Shown in pieces: positions 30,048 through 38,866 of a stretch of 64,000 nucleotides of DNA. This DNA is from Nocardia asteroides (GTDB taxonomy: Bacteria > Actinomycetota > Actinomycetes > Mycobacteriales > Mycobacteriaceae), in contig CP082844.1 of assembly GCA_019930625.1 (NCBI GenBank), positions 5,704,001 to 5,768,000 of the forward strand, written 5' to 3'. Position 1 is the first letter of the stretch, and the number at the start of each line of letters is the position of its first letter. The position numbers and the translations under genes were made by a program. The notes under the pieces are model-generated. The model was not told the DNA's origin. It saw only the letters and a program-made list of their open reading frames with translations, and did not search any database.

Positions 30048-30461
30048 GTGCTAGTCGGATCGCTGTGCCTCTTCCCTGAACTTGCGCCGTCGTTCCTCGC
30101 CGAGACCGCTGAAGGTCTCGATCCCGGCGTGGTCGACCGGCTCTTGCCGATGGTGGTTGTCGTCGCTGTGCTGTGGGTGATCGTCGCCGGCGCGCGACTG
30201 GTCGTGCGTGCGTGGACACTGCCGGTCACCGCGCTGTCGATCGCGGTGGATTTGCTCGCCGTCATTACGGGCGTCGCGGTCCTGGTGCACCGGCCTTACT
30301 TCACAGCCGAGTTCATCGCCGGCCTGCACGACGGCGACAAGAGCGATCTCGGCAGGGCTCTCGACATCGGGATCGGTCTCATCGCTATCGCAGCGATACT
30401 GGTCTGCGCCGCCGGAATCGTCAGCGCTGCGCGCAAACATCTCGCCTATCGCCGGAGATGA
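30048..30461 (+). CDS. Hypothetical membrane protein, three predicted helices
   Basis: A 137-residue protein with hydrophobic segments at LPMVVVVAVLWVIVAGARLV, LPVTALSIAVDLLAVITGVA and LDIGIGLIAIAAILVCAAGI, separated by a polar loop FTAEFIAGLHDGDKSDLGRA. The only start that fits is the GTG at 30048, which lacks a clear ribosome-binding site, so the gene may have lost its N-terminus. No family recognised. It converges on the WS/DGAT remnant. Confidence 0.5.
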   Translation: MLVGSLCLFPELAPSFLAETAEGLDPGVVDRLLPMVVVVAVLWVIVAGARLVVRAWTLPVTALSIAVDLLAVITGVAVLVHRPYFTAEFIAGLHDGDKSDLGRALDIGIGLIAIAAILVCAAGIVSAARKHLAYRRR

Positions 30462-30485
30462 GGGCTGGCGCGGGATAGTCGACGA

Positions 30486-31016
30486 CTACGCCTCGGCGCG
30501 CTCGAGCAGCTGTCGCACTGGCGCCGGAATCGTCTGCGCGATGAGGGTGTTATCGGGTGCACCGTCGAAATCGCCTGTGATTCCGAAATTCAGCATGCCG
30601 TGATAGCTGAGCATTGCGATGCCGATGCCGATGCGCAAGCGCATCGCGATGGGGGCCAATTGGAAGATATCGAGCACATCGGCGCCGAACATGCGCTGCG
30701 TCTGCGTCGGCCCTGCCACATTCGTCGCCAGAGCGGCGACACCGTGCTGCGGGTAGCGCAGCGCCGTCCTTACCGCCCACGCCACCGACGCGAACGGCAC
30801 AAGCTTGGCCAAGGTGATCAGCGTCTGCCCCGCGTCGGATTCTCCGCCGCTCTCGAGCCTGCCCATCCGCTTACGTACCACGTTCAGCTTCTCCACCGGA
30901 TCGTCGAGATCGACCGGGACCACCGGCAACATCATCGAGACCCGGTTGTCCAGCCGTCCGGATGCCCCCGCCGACCGAGTGGAGACAGGAGTGAGGAGTC
31001 GAGGGGCCGAGTCCAT
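30486..31016 (-). pseudogene. C-terminal part of a wax ester synthase/diacylglycerol acyltransferase (WS/DGAT)
   Basis: The 176 codons match the C-terminal domain of actinobacterial WS/DGAT enzymes (PF06974 region): LLTPVSTRSAGASGRLDNRV at the start, then FGADVLDIFQLAPIA and LSYHGMLNFGITGDFDG. About 300 N-terminal residues including the catalytic HHxxxDG are missing. An ATG at 31016 directly follows the TGA of the upstream membrane protein gene with no spacing, so the fragment could still be translated by coupling, but it cannot be an active acyltransferase. WS/DGATs make storage lipids, and one (Tgs1) belongs to the mycobacterial dormancy regulon. Confidence 0.7.
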
Positions 31017-31751
31017 TCATCGGCTCTTTCCCAGCAGACGGACGAGCAACAGGCCCGATACCGCGGCCATCGCGGCTGCCATGAGCAGTCCGCCGAATAC
31101 GCCGATCACCGCCACCAGTGCGGGCGACTGTTCAGGCTGCCAGAGCGGCGTGGTGAACGCGGTGAAGGCGGTCAATCCGGCCAGCCAAGCCGCGGCGGTC
31201 GCCGCAATCCAGCTCGCCGCCCCGCGCACGTACCCGCGTAGAACGACCCACTGCGCGACTCCGATGGATAGCAGGATCACCAGTCCACCTGCCACGAACG
31301 TGCCCAATTGCGGCAGCGACGTCCATCCGGACATTCCGTCGGTGAGAACGAACAACGCGCCCACCGACCAGGCGACCACCGCACCTGAGATCGTCGCCGC
31401 GACCCAGCGGCGGCTCGGCAGTCCCGGCAGAGCCGGTTGCAGCGCGCGAGCTTGGAACCACCCCAACGTTGCGCCTTCCACCGCGCCCGCGACGAGCAGC
31501 GCGGTCGCAGCAGGCAGGCCACCACGATCCGCGATCACAGCGCCCGCCGCGGCGGGCGCGAGGAAGCCGAGCGATTCACCGACGTTTACCAGCTGGAACC
31601 ACCTGCGCCACAGCCGTCTTCTCGAGAAACCCGCTGCGATGTCGTCCACGCCCGCCTCATCGCTGCGCTGTTGCCGTGAGAGGCGTTGATCAGGCGGGAT
31701 CGCCCGATTCCCGGCATCGGTGCTGTGCGTCATGTCTTGATGATTCGCCAT
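31017..31751 (-). CDS. Hypothetical polytopic membrane protein
   Basis: About 244 residues with six or so hydrophobic segments, including FLAPAAAGAVIADRGGLPAA, WVAATISGAVVAWSVGALFV, LPQLGTFVAGGLVILLSIGV and VAVIGVFGGLLMAAAMAAVS, and motifs TLGWFQARALQPALPGLPSR and RGYVRGAASWI between them. The N-terminal 45 residues are hydrophilic. The start is uncertain: ATG at 31751 or 31733, with a weak GGAAA upstream of the first. No family recognised. Its stop codon abuts the ATG of the WS/DGAT remnant. Confidence 0.6.
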   Translation of the reverse strand: MANHQDMTHSTDAGNRAIPPDQRLSRQQRSDEAGVDDIAAGFSRRRLWRRWFQLVNVGESLGFLAPAAAGAVIADRGGLPAATALLVAGAVEGATLGWFQARALQPALPGLPSRRWVAATISGAVVAWSVGALFVLTDGMSGWTSLPQLGTFVAGGLVILLSIGVAQWVVLRGYVRGAASWIAATAAAWLAGLTAFTAFTTPLWQPEQSPALVAVIGVFGGLLMAAAMAAVSGLLLVRLLGKSR

Positions 31752-31949
31752 CGCATGGTTTCCGTACAGGTTCAAAGGTCCCTGTCCCGCAAGGAAAAGG
31801 CAATCTTTCCGAATTCAGCGACAAAGGGGAGTGTGGACGGAAAGTTCAGGAGGGCACCTCGAGGCGAGTGGCAGATTTCGGCAACGGATGAGCGCTCGCG
31901 GTTTCCTCATGTCTGTAAACGTCGCCGAACCTTGGTTCTGGCCCATATT

Positions 31950-32330
31950 TCGTGATCGTTGAGGGCCCGGTCTTTCTGACCGACCGCAAGGCGAAACACG
32001 GTGTGGCCATGGACGACATCGACCCATTCACCTTGCGCTGAGCGGTTGTCGTATCGGTGGGCGGCCGAGTTGTTCGAGCATTACACGAGCGATTTCACGC
32101 GCGGACCGTTCACGCTGCCTCAGCTCCGTCGTTCGAAGCTTACGCACGCTGCCGAGGACGGGGCGTGGACACCGATGCTGATGCGGCCTGAACGGGCACG
32201 CCTCGGCGTGGTCGCTGGGAAAGCACTGGCGGCCGTCCGCCGAGGCGTTGATCGGATGGCAGGCTCAGACCGACCGAGCCCCGGCCCCGACTGCTGGGTC
32301 GTTCGATGTCATCGAGCGCTTGGAAGACAG
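31950..32330 (+). pseudogene. Tyrosine recombinase (integrase) C-terminal relic
   Basis: The plus strand reads VFLTDRKAKHGVAMDDIDPF, then a stop, and in another frame RLSYRWAAELFEHYTSDFTR followed by GPFTLPQLRRSKLTHAAEDG and, after a further frame change, AEALIGWQAQTD. This is the order of the C-terminal catalytic domain of actinobacterial site-specific integrases, where the family has HQLRHS..TH; here the conserved HxxR is altered to PQLRR. It is inactive and marks a former insertion. Confidence 0.6.
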
Positions 32331-32349
32331 TGACGGCTCGGATCATCGA

Positions 32350-33141
32350 ATGCCGCGGCGCACGCTGCGCGCCGCCGCGGCGGTGAGCCTCTCAGAGGTC
32401 GAATGGATACACCGGATGCGGGCGACCGGGGCCACGCTGCAGCCACGAGTCAGTGTCGTCGACGGTCATGTCGCCGGCTACATCGCCCAGTGGCGTGACG
32501 CCCACAGCGCACGTCTCGGTCCGGCGATCACCGACCTCGAGGTCGGAGCCGGCCTGAGCCTGCCCGATCTGCGCGACGGGTGGGAGGACGACGCGCAAGC
32601 AGCGGCCGACGCGCAGACCGAATGGAAATTGCCGCGTGCGATCAAACCGTCGGCGCGAGAAACCGCGCTGTCGGCCGACCCCGAGCTCTGGGCGCATGCC
32701 TTGGCTGATGTCCGCGGCTTCAATGAGGCGTTGGCACGTGTTCCGAGCATCGAGCGCGCGGTATGGCGATGGGTGGCAAGCCGTGTCTCCGGCGTGCTGG
32801 CGGTCTGGTCGTGGCGGACGGAGCCGGACGCGAGAGGGCCGTTCGCCGTCGCCTCGCACGAATTGGGTATGTCGGCACTTGTCGTCGGGAGCCGCGCACG
32901 CCCGCTCGTCTTCCAACCGTCCACACCGGATCTGGAAACGGCAGCGTACGTTCTGGCCCAGTTATGCCGAGAAGTTCACGACCCGCCCATCGAATCCGAT
33001 CTGGTCGGCGAACTGATCACTGGTGTCGCCGCGATCATCAAGGCGCATCGTGCACGGGGGGGTGTCCCTATGGTGTTGGTCAAGCTGGATCGGTCGTGGT
33101 TGGTTGCGCCGTCGTGGCGTTCGGTGTCAGTTCAGTCGTAG
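32350..33141 (+). CDS. Hypothetical protein resembling ICE mobilisation-associated proteins, probably N-terminally truncated
   Basis: About 263 residues. The part from LSEVEWIHRMRATGATLQPR onward, the segment DLEVGAGLSLPDLRDGWEDD and the later WRWVASRVSGVLAVWSWRTE followed by FAVASHELGMSALV resemble a family found beside relaxases in actinobacterial integrative elements, where SEVEWI.RMR.AG....PR is typical. That memory-based match is tentative. The family usually has more sequence before this motif, so the copy is likely truncated. No clear ribosome-binding site precedes the ATG at 32350. It follows an integrase relic and overlaps the convergent GNAT gene by 15 bases. Confidence 0.45.
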   Translation: MPRRTLRAAAAVSLSEVEWIHRMRATGATLQPRVSVVDGHVAGYIAQWRDAHSARLGPAITDLEVGAGLSLPDLRDGWEDDAQAAADAQTEWKLPRAIKPSARETALSADPELWAHALADVRGFNEALARVPSIERAVWRWVASRVSGVLAVWSWRTEPDARGPFAVASHELGMSALVVGSRARPLVFQPSTPDLETAAYVLAQLCREVHDPPIESDLVGELITGVAAIIKAHRARGGVPMVLVKLDRSWLVAPSWRSVSVQS

Positions 33142-33525
33142 TAGGCCGGCGTCGGTGGTTCGGAACCCGCAGGTGTCGCGATAGAAGCTGTTGAGGTGTG
33201 GTTCGTAGTCGACGTGGAGCCACTCGATACCGAGTTCGCGAAGGTCGCTGAGAAGAGCCGCGACCAGGCTGGTTCCGATGCGCTGATACTGGAAGTCGGG
33301 GGCGACCATCGTGTCGAGGAGGAACGCATGCCGACCCCCGTCCCAGACTGCGTGCACGAACCCGACAAGCTGATCGCCGACGAACGCACCGACCCACGAT
33401 CTGCTGTGCCGTTCCAGGCGTGCCTTCCAAGGGCTCGGCACGTGGTCACCGCCGAATGCGTCGGTGTGCAGCCGCGAGAGCACCTCATCGTCGACAGCGA
33501 AACGGATGCGGAGATCCGCGATCAT
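33127..33525 (-). CDS. GNAT-family N-acetyltransferase
   Basis: A 132-residue GNAT. It has the central strand WVGAFVGDQLVGFVHAVWDG, the acetyl-CoA loop VAPDFQYQRIGTSLVAALLS (Q-R-I-G-T, matching Q/RxxGxG/A) and a C-terminal NSFYRDTCGFRTTDAG, the usual ..FY...GF. The ATG at 33525 follows AGAGGACGCCGC. The substrate is unknown. It is convergent with the mobilisation-like gene, with the last codons overlapping. Confidence 0.85.
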   Translation of the reverse strand: MIADLRIRFAVDDEVLSRLHTDAFGGDHVPSPWKARLERHSRSWVGAFVGDQLVGFVHAVWDGGRHAFLLDTMVAPDFQYQRIGTSLVAALLSDLRELGIEWLHVDYEPHLNSFYRDTCGFRTTDAGLLRLN

Positions 33526-33578
33526 GCGGCGTCCTCTCAGCACGGGTCGTCATGACGTGATGTCACGTGATCGTGGCA

Positions 33579-34775
33579 TCACGTCGATGCTGGGACCAGC
33601 GGATTTCGGTAGGGCTGTTTTGTTTTGAGCATGGCGTAGAGGACATCGCAGCGGCGTCGGGCCAGGCAGATGAGGGCGGCGTTGTGTTTCTTGCCCTCGC
33701 CGCGCTTCCGGTCGTAGTAGGTGCGGCTTGCCGGGTCGTGCAGGGCGGCGAAGGCGGACAGGAACAGGGCGCGTTTGAGTTTGTGGTTGCCTGATCGAGC
33801 TGGTGATTCGCCGCGGATGGAGCTGCCGGATCGGTGAGTGACGGGGGCGATTCCTGCGTAGGAGGCGAGGTGGCCGGCCGAAGCGAAGGCCGAGCCGTCG
33901 CCAACCTCGAGCAGGATGCGGGCGCCGGTCCTGACTCCGACGCCCGGCATCGAGGTCAGGACCTTGGAAAGAGGGTGGTCATCGAGCATCCTCTCGATGT
34001 CAGCGGCGATGCTTTGTCGTTGCAGCAGGACCGTTTTGAGCGAGTCGGCGAGTTTCGGCAGCACGACCTCGGCGGCCTTCGCGCCGGGAACGGTGACGGT
34101 CTGTGCGGGCAGGGCGGCCAGGACCTCCTCGACCAGGCGTGCACCCATGCGCGGGGCGTACTTGGTGGCGATCGTGGTGAGTTTGCGTTTGCCCGCAGCT
34201 CGGATCCCTGCCGGGCCGCCGCACCGAGACAAGATCTCCAGAACCGCAGGATGTGAGATTCGAGGCCCCAACACGCGTTCGAGCCCGGGGTGGATGCTGG
34301 TCAGCAGGCCACGGATGCGGTTGCTGGTGCGAGTGGCTTCTTCCGCCAGGTCGTCGTCGAAGCCGACCAGGACGCCGAGTTCGGTGAGTGTTTCGTCGCC
34401 GGTGTCGACCCGGCGCAGCGTGTGCGGCATGGTGCGGGCGGCGTCGGCGATGATGTGCGCGTCACGGGCATCGGTCTTCGCCTGGCCCGGATAGAGGTCG
34501 GCGATGCGGCGCATCGACAGGCCGGGCAGGTAGGCCACGTCGTGGCCGCAGGCGCGGGCGACGGTGACCGGTAGTGCGCCGATGGTGTTGGGCTGGTCGA
34601 CCACGATCAGCAGCGGGCCGTGGGCGGCGAGCTGGTCGAATAACGCTCGTAGCCGTGACTCGTCGTTCGGCAACGCCTTGTCGAACAACCGCTTGCCAGT
34701 CACATCGAGACCGACAGCGTGGTGTTCGCCTTTTCCCACATCAACGCCGCAGAACACGGCATATGCCTGTGCCAC
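33579..34775 (-). CDS. IS110-family transposase (RuvC-like DEDD recombinase)
   Basis: A 398-residue full-length IS110 transposase. The N-terminal RuvC-like domain shows FCGVDVGKGEHHAVGLDVTG (D12), LLIVVDQPNTIGALP (D60) and KTDARDAHIIADAAR (D102, D105), fitting the DEDD tetrad. The C-terminal Tnp domain has LTSMPGVGVRTGARILLEVG and, around the catalytic Ser, SIRGESPARSGNHKLKRALF. It begins with GTG at 34775 after ACGAAG. No frameshift was seen, so this is probably the only active mobile element in the window. Confidence 0.9.
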   Translation of the reverse strand: MAQAYAVFCGVDVGKGEHHAVGLDVTGKRLFDKALPNDESRLRALFDQLAAHGPLLIVVDQPNTIGALPVTVARACGHDVAYLPGLSMRRIADLYPGQAKTDARDAHIIADAARTMPHTLRRVDTGDETLTELGVLVGFDDDLAEEATRTSNRIRGLLTSIHPGLERVLGPRISHPAVLEILSRCGGPAGIRAAGKRKLTTIATKYAPRMGARLVEEVLAALPAQTVTVPGAKAAEVVLPKLADSLKTVLLQRQSIAADIERMLDDHPLSKVLTSMPGVGVRTGARILLEVGDGSAFASAGHLASYAGIAPVTHRSGSSIRGESPARSGNHKLKRALFLSAFAALHDPASRTYYDRKRGEGKKHNAALICLARRRCDVLYAMLKTKQPYRNPLVPAST

Positions 34776-35080
34776 CTTCGTGAGTTCCTCGTCGCGTCGA
34801 AACCGGAACGGTCGCCCGATCTGGCGTCAACGCCCGGCACCCACGTTACGAAGAGACCTGCTCTCGGCCCTGTCCCCATCAGCGGTCCGTCGACGCCACC
34901 AGCACCCGGCGACACCACCCCCCGGATCATGAGAAAGACAGGGGGAAGAAGTCATACCGGGACTGGCGACCGTGGGCCCGATCTCGGGACCCACGAAAAA
35001 GGTAACGGGGGGGACGGCTCGAGCGTCAAGTATCTACGCTATGGCCGTAGGTCCCCTGAAGTGGATAGAACATGACATCC
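34776..35080 (-). ncRNA. Candidate IS110 bridge-RNA region (5' non-coding end)
   Basis: IS110 elements are known to express a structured bridge RNA from the non-coding end 5' of the recombinase gene. Here that end is 34776 to about 35080 on the transposase strand. It contains a strong hairpin, CGTGGG at 34971-34976 pairing with CCCACG at 34990-34995, with an inner CCCGA/TCGGG stem. No target- or donor-binding loops could be assigned by eye, so this is inference from family biology. Confidence 0.35.
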
Positions 35081-35185
35081 GCACCACAGTCCCGACCTCG
35101 GTGATCGGCTGCCAACTGCGGGCCGAGCACCCATCACGGCCCCAGCCCAGTTGACCGGTTGCTCCCACCCGCGCCGGCAGCAAGG

Positions 35186-35497
35186 TCAACCGGCAGGTCG
35201 CTCCTCGTCCGGATAACCCCATTCCAGATCGATGTCCGCCTCGGGCGCAATACCGCGAACGACATCTGTGACGTCGCGTTCGAAGGTCTTGCTCCATTCG
35301 CTGAATCCGCGGACGATGATCGGGCCGTTCTCGCTGGATGCCTTCACCCAGGGCGGGTTGTGAAAGACGCTCACCAGCATCCAGGAGTCGATTCCGTGCT
35401 CCTTCAGCACTTTGTCCAGCGCCATCTCGATGGTGTCGGCTTGTGCTGGAGAGGAGAGCTTTTCGACGTACAGCGAGAGATGAATATTCACGGACAT
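35186..35497 (-). CDS. Conserved hypothetical protein, about 100 residues
   Basis: A 103-residue soluble, acidic protein with an alternating strand-helix pattern: SVNIHLSLYVEKLSSPAQAD, TIEMALDKVLKEHGIDSWML and FSEWSKTFERDVTDVVRGIA, ending EWGYPDEERPAG. The ATG at 35497 has a strong GGAGGG 8 bases upstream, so it is very likely real. The small size and beta-alpha-beta pattern recall tautomerase-like or ferredoxin-like folds, but no family was recognised. Confidence 0.65.
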   Translation of the reverse strand: MSVNIHLSLYVEKLSSPAQADTIEMALDKVLKEHGIDSWMLVSVFHNPPWVKASSENGPIIVRGFSEWSKTFERDVTDVVRGIAPEADIDLEWGYPDEERPAG

Positions 35498-36034
35498 CAG
35501 CGATACCCTCCTGCGATCCCTGTCTATCCGGACTGTATCCGCTGCCGATCCACCGCCCGAAATGCGGGTAGCTCCGAGGCGAGTAGTTCGGCGGGGCGTA
35601 CGGCCGGACACGAAGCATGACCGGTGTGAACACGACGTTTCGCAATGGTGCGGTCTGCCGGTAGAGACAGTGTGCGTCGACGACGGCAGGCCGAAACGCC
35701 ACACTGCGGCATGGACCGAACGCGCGTGGTACCGCACAGACTTCTAGTGGCCCAAGCCAGCGCTATCCACATTGCCCAGCGCGGGCATCACCCGGATAGT
35801 CTCACCGCGGAGCGTGCGCACCAATTGCACCGTGCAGCAGAGGGCCCGGTGTTCTCGTGAGGTTGTCGTTGGCTACTCCGTACAGGGCGCGCGCGACGCA
35901 GGCTACCTGCGCACTCGGTGACGGTGGAACCATGCGTGCAGGCCGAGACACTTGGAGGCATGAGGCAGGCCGCCGATGCGGTATGCGACATGGCGCCGCG
36001 CTAGTCGAACTGGTCCCAGCCGCGCCAGGGTGCG
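35498..36034. other. Stretch without a recognisable gene
   Basis: About 540 bases between the small hypothetical gene and the decayed gene to its right. Several frames are open but none has a family motif, and codon choice is uneven. No notable repeat was found. Confidence 0.4.
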
Positions 36035-36572
36035 TCAGGGGACGACTTCACCGCGCCGCAGGCCGAGCTCGGGGAGGTAGACAGTGACGAACTGCCCGCG
36101 ACCGCTCACGGTGCCGGTGTATTGGAGGTCGGTCAGGTCCACCCCGAGGGTTTGCAGGGCGTCCACCAACAGCTCTGCCGTGGGGTCGGCGTGCTCGTCG
36201 GAAATCGTGTTGCGGAAGTGCCGCTGCCACAGACCGCTTTCTGGTGTCAGCCGAGCTCGATGAGCCGGCTCGGGTCGGGCAGATCCGGATGGTGGAAGAA
36301 TGCTTCGGTGGTGAGATCCCTCCTACATTCCACACGCTGACGAAACGCTTCTCATCGACCGCCGATTCCACATGGAAGATGAACTGCCCTGGGAATTTCG
36401 GTGTGTCGTGGCACAGAGCTCGCAGTGTGGCACTGAGCCGGCGGCGCAGGTCATCCCAGTCGGTGACGACGACACGGGGTTCGCGAACGGGTAGTTCCGA
36501 ACGGGAACGGCGTTCCGCCGAGAGCTGGACCTGGCCGCAACGGCCGACCGAACGCGTCCCGTAGCGTTCCAT
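36035..36572 (-). pseudogene. Decayed hypothetical gene, several frame changes
   Basis: Minus-strand pieces from consecutive frames seem to belong together: REPRVVVTDWDDLRRRLSAT then FPGQFIFHVESAVDEKRFVS and VWNVGG, then DLTTEAFFHHPDLPDPSRLI, then LWQRHFRNTISDEHADPTAE followed by LLVDALQTLGVDLTDLQYTG and VYLPELGLRRGEVVP before a stop at 36035-36037. The mix of WDDL near the start and LGW/LGV-type helices near the end recalls small actinobacterial chaperone-like (TY-Chap-type) proteins, but I am not sure. At least two frame changes break it. Confidence 0.45.
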
Positions 36573-36578
36573 CCTGCC

Positions 36579-36890
36579 TCAGCTGGTGCCATCCTGTACC
36601 GGATAGTCGATGATGACCGCACCGCCGGTGGCGTAGTTGGCCACATCGGCGGCCGCCCGCTGGCCTTGCTGCGACGCTGACGCCGCGGCCATGGCGGCGG
36701 CGTCAGCGTAGTCGGCTTCGAAGACCGCGAAATACGGCGATTCTCCGTTGGTCGCCGCTACGTCGAAGCTGTAGCGCCATGCAAGCAGGCCGGGGATCTT
36801 CATGACCAGTGGAAGGTGGTTGGTCACGTAGTACTCGCGAAAGTGGTCAGGGTCGGCGGGCTTGGGATATAGGACTACCAACTTATGCAT
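36579..36890 (-). CDS. EthD-family protein
   Basis: A 103-residue dimeric alpha-beta barrel protein of the EthD family. It starts MHKLVVLYPKPADPDHFREY and continues YVTNHLPLVMKIPGLLAWRY, the family signature (K....Y..P.D...F...Y...H.PL....PGL), and ends in GGAVIIDYPV. The ATG at 36890 follows GGAGGCAGTC, an excellent ribosome-binding site. EthD proteins support degradation of ethers or aromatics or act as small monooxygenase/lyase subunits. It is divergent from a LysR gene that probably controls it. Confidence 0.88.
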   Translation of the reverse strand: MHKLVVLYPKPADPDHFREYYVTNHLPLVMKIPGLLAWRYSFDVAATNGESPYFAVFEADYADAAAMAAASASQQGQRAAADVANYATGGAVIIDYPVQDGTS

Positions 36891-37002
36891 GACTGCCTCC
36901 TGCGTCGCTAGGTGTGTGTGCGATGTCCGGTACCGCGGTCGGTTGAATCGTCATATGCGCAGGTTAGGGGTTGATGTGAGGTCGAGGGAAAGACCGGGAC
37001 GG

Positions 37003-37027
37003 GATAGAATCAGAACGAATCGTTATC
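37003..37027. promoter_or_regulatory. Possible LysR-type binding site between EthD and LysR genes
   Basis: An interrupted dyad GATA...TATC spans 37003-37027 with ATC repeated inside, in the divergent promoter and 19 bases before the LysR start. The position and symmetry suit a LysR autoregulatory site. By eye only. Confidence 0.35.
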
Positions 37028-37045
37028 AATCGGCAGGGAGGGCAA

Positions 37046-37948
37046 GTGGCGCCGGATACGGTGAGCCTGCGGTACTTTCTGGTGCTGGCGCAGGAGTTGA
37101 ACTTCACCCGCGCGGCCGCACGGATCGGTATCGCGCAGCCCGCACTCAGTGCCCGGATGCGCCGATTGGAGGCGGAACTCGGTACGAGCCTGCTGGTCCG
37201 CAACACGCGTAGCGTCGTATTGACCACGGCCGGTGCGGCTTTGGCGGAGTCCGCGCCGCCCGCGCTGGCGGCGCTGGACCGAGCATGGGACACCGCCCGT
37301 CACGCGGGGGCCGGTGAACTGGGCACGCTGCGCATCGGATACAGCCTCAGCACGGGGGCCGAGACGGCACCGGCCCTGGTGGACAGGCTCATTCGCAGCA
37401 GCCCTGGCCTCGAGGTCGGCGCGGTCCCGATGGCGACACCGGAGATCTCTCTCGCGGTCGCCGACGGCCGCATCGATGCGGGGATCACCCGCGGTGAACA
37501 GCCGGGTCGTGGCGTGCGCCGGTTCCTGCTGCGGCGCGAGCGCGTCGGGGTCCAATTGGCACAGCATCATCCGCTGGCCGAACACCCGGAGATCGAGATC
37601 GCCGATGCGGCCGCGTATCCGCTGCGACTCCCGGACCGTGCGGCCAACCCCGTGATCCACGATCAGCTGTCCGCACTGTTCCGCGACACCCGGCCGAGCC
37701 CCCGATTCCACACGCCCGCAGTCTCTTTCGACATGTCTCAGCGCGACCTGCGCGACGGGCTCACCCTCGCCCCGGCTAGTGAAGCCGCGGTCGCGGCACT
37801 ACCGGCCGGTCTCGAGTGGCGACCGCTGCGGGGCGCACCCACCTTGACGATCCACCTGGTCCTCCCGCGCGTGCAGTCACCACTTCACCGCCGCATCCGT
37901 ACCGTCGCCAAAACTCTCGCACACGAGCTGCACTGGCTGCCGGACTGA
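37046..37948 (+). CDS. LysR-family transcriptional regulator
   Basis: A 300-residue LysR regulator. The winged HTH (residues 1-60) reads SLRYFLVLAQELNFTRAAAR then IGIAQPALSARMRRLEAELG, and the effector-binding domain starts LGTLRIGYSLSTGAETAPAL. It begins with GTG at 37046 after GGGAGGGCAA. It is divergent from the EthD-family gene at 36579-36890, the usual LysR-target arrangement, so it likely activates that gene in response to a small ligand. Confidence 0.92.
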   Translation: MAPDTVSLRYFLVLAQELNFTRAAARIGIAQPALSARMRRLEAELGTSLLVRNTRSVVLTTAGAALAESAPPALAALDRAWDTARHAGAGELGTLRIGYSLSTGAETAPALVDRLIRSSPGLEVGAVPMATPEISLAVADGRIDAGITRGEQPGRGVRRFLLRRERVGVQLAQHHPLAEHPEIEIADAAAYPLRLPDRAANPVIHDQLSALFRDTRPSPRFHTPAVSFDMSQRDLRDGLTLAPASEAAVAALPAGLEWRPLRGAPTLTIHLVLPRVQSPLHRRIRTVAKTLAHELHWLPD

Positions 37949-38157
37949 CGCGCAGCAGGTCACGCGAGACGGACGTCAAGGGTGGCGAGGCCGACCCACA
38001 GGGGATCCGCATACTCCACAGCGGATGTACTCGACCATACGTCTGTGAGACTTCGTACGGATAGCGGATATTGATCAACCGACGACCATCCGCAATGCGG
38101 CAGAAGAGTGCGTTCGGGCGACGCCGGGATGGGCATGGCCAGTTAGTTCAGGGAAGC

Positions 38158-38345
38158 ATGCATCAGATGCCCAGCCTCCGCGTCGCCCATGCGGGCCGCG
38201 ACCGACTGGCCGAGATCACCGTCAACCTACGCGACCGCATCGCCGAGGCCAAGACCAACGGCTGGACCGGAGAAGTCGAGGGTCTGCAAGTCAGCCTTAA
38301 CGCCGCAGCAGCCAAACTCTCCCACCTCGACAGAATATCCGGGCA
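38158..38345 (+). pseudogene. Short tyrosine-recombinase C-terminal tail
   Basis: The plus strand encodes AGRDRLAEITVNLRDRIAEA followed by KTNGWTGEVEGLQVSLNAAA and AKLSHLD. This coiled region (NL.(D/A)RI.EA...GW.GEVEGL..S...A..KL.Q.D) is the tail found after the catalytic Tyr in some actinobacterial integrases. Nothing of the catalytic domain is nearby, so it is a scrap. The family match is from memory and moderate. Confidence 0.4.
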
Positions 38346-38771
38346 ATCGACCGGATGCCGCCTCTCCGTGTTGCTCCGGATAACGGGGCGCTTCATGTCA
38401 AGACGTGGATCGATGACACGGATGGCGGATTCGGGGTGCTGACGACCGAGTTGTGAGGAGATCACCGTAGGCGGTGTGCCGATCGAAGGAGTTGTGCCAC
38501 TGCGCGCGGGTGATCGCGTTCGGATCGATTACACAAGCGCGACCGAGTGCACGATCAGCAAGCTGGTTCGGTTCGACTGACAGCGCATGGGCGAGCGCGC
38601 ACAACCGTGCGTGCCTGTTTCTCGGCCCAGTACATGCGTTCTCGGGTCCACCACGTCTCGGCCAGCCAGCCGTCGACTATCTCACCGGCAGCGTTGATCG
38701 GCGGATAGCACAGCTGGTAGGAGGCCACCGGTGACCTCGCCAGCGCTTCCGAGCGGCGTCCTCTTTGCTTC
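38346..38771. other. Stretch without a recognisable gene
   Basis: About 425 bases. Short frames on both strands show no family motif or good start site. It ends at the strong hairpin at 38772-38797. Confidence 0.4.
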
Positions 38772-38797
38772 CTGAAGCGGCCTTCAGGCCGCTTCAG
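38772..38797. terminator. Perfect 11-base-pair hairpin
   Basis: CTGAAGCGGCC (38772-38782) and GGCCGCTTCAG (38787-38797) are perfect inverted repeats around a TTCA loop. There is no T-run after it on either strand. It may be a factor-assisted terminator or an operator for the small gene starting at 38867; a further half-copy (GGCTTCAGG) follows at 38801. Confidence 0.45.
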
Positions 38798-38866
38798 CGT
38801 GGCTTCAGGGCCTCCCTGCCACTCTGGCCGCCGATGATCGACAACGGCGAAAGGGGAGAACAGACC

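Larger units (their letters stand above)
33545..35080 (-). mobile_element. IS110-type insertion sequence (ends approximate)
   Basis: An intact IS110-family transposase gene with a 300-base non-coding segment on its 5' side and a short 3' side. IS110 elements lack clear terminal inverted repeats, so the ends cannot be fixed from the sequence. On the 3' side, CGTGATG at 33556-33562 and CATCACG at 33577-33583 form an inverted repeat. The boundaries given are estimates from neighbouring genes. Confidence 0.5.
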
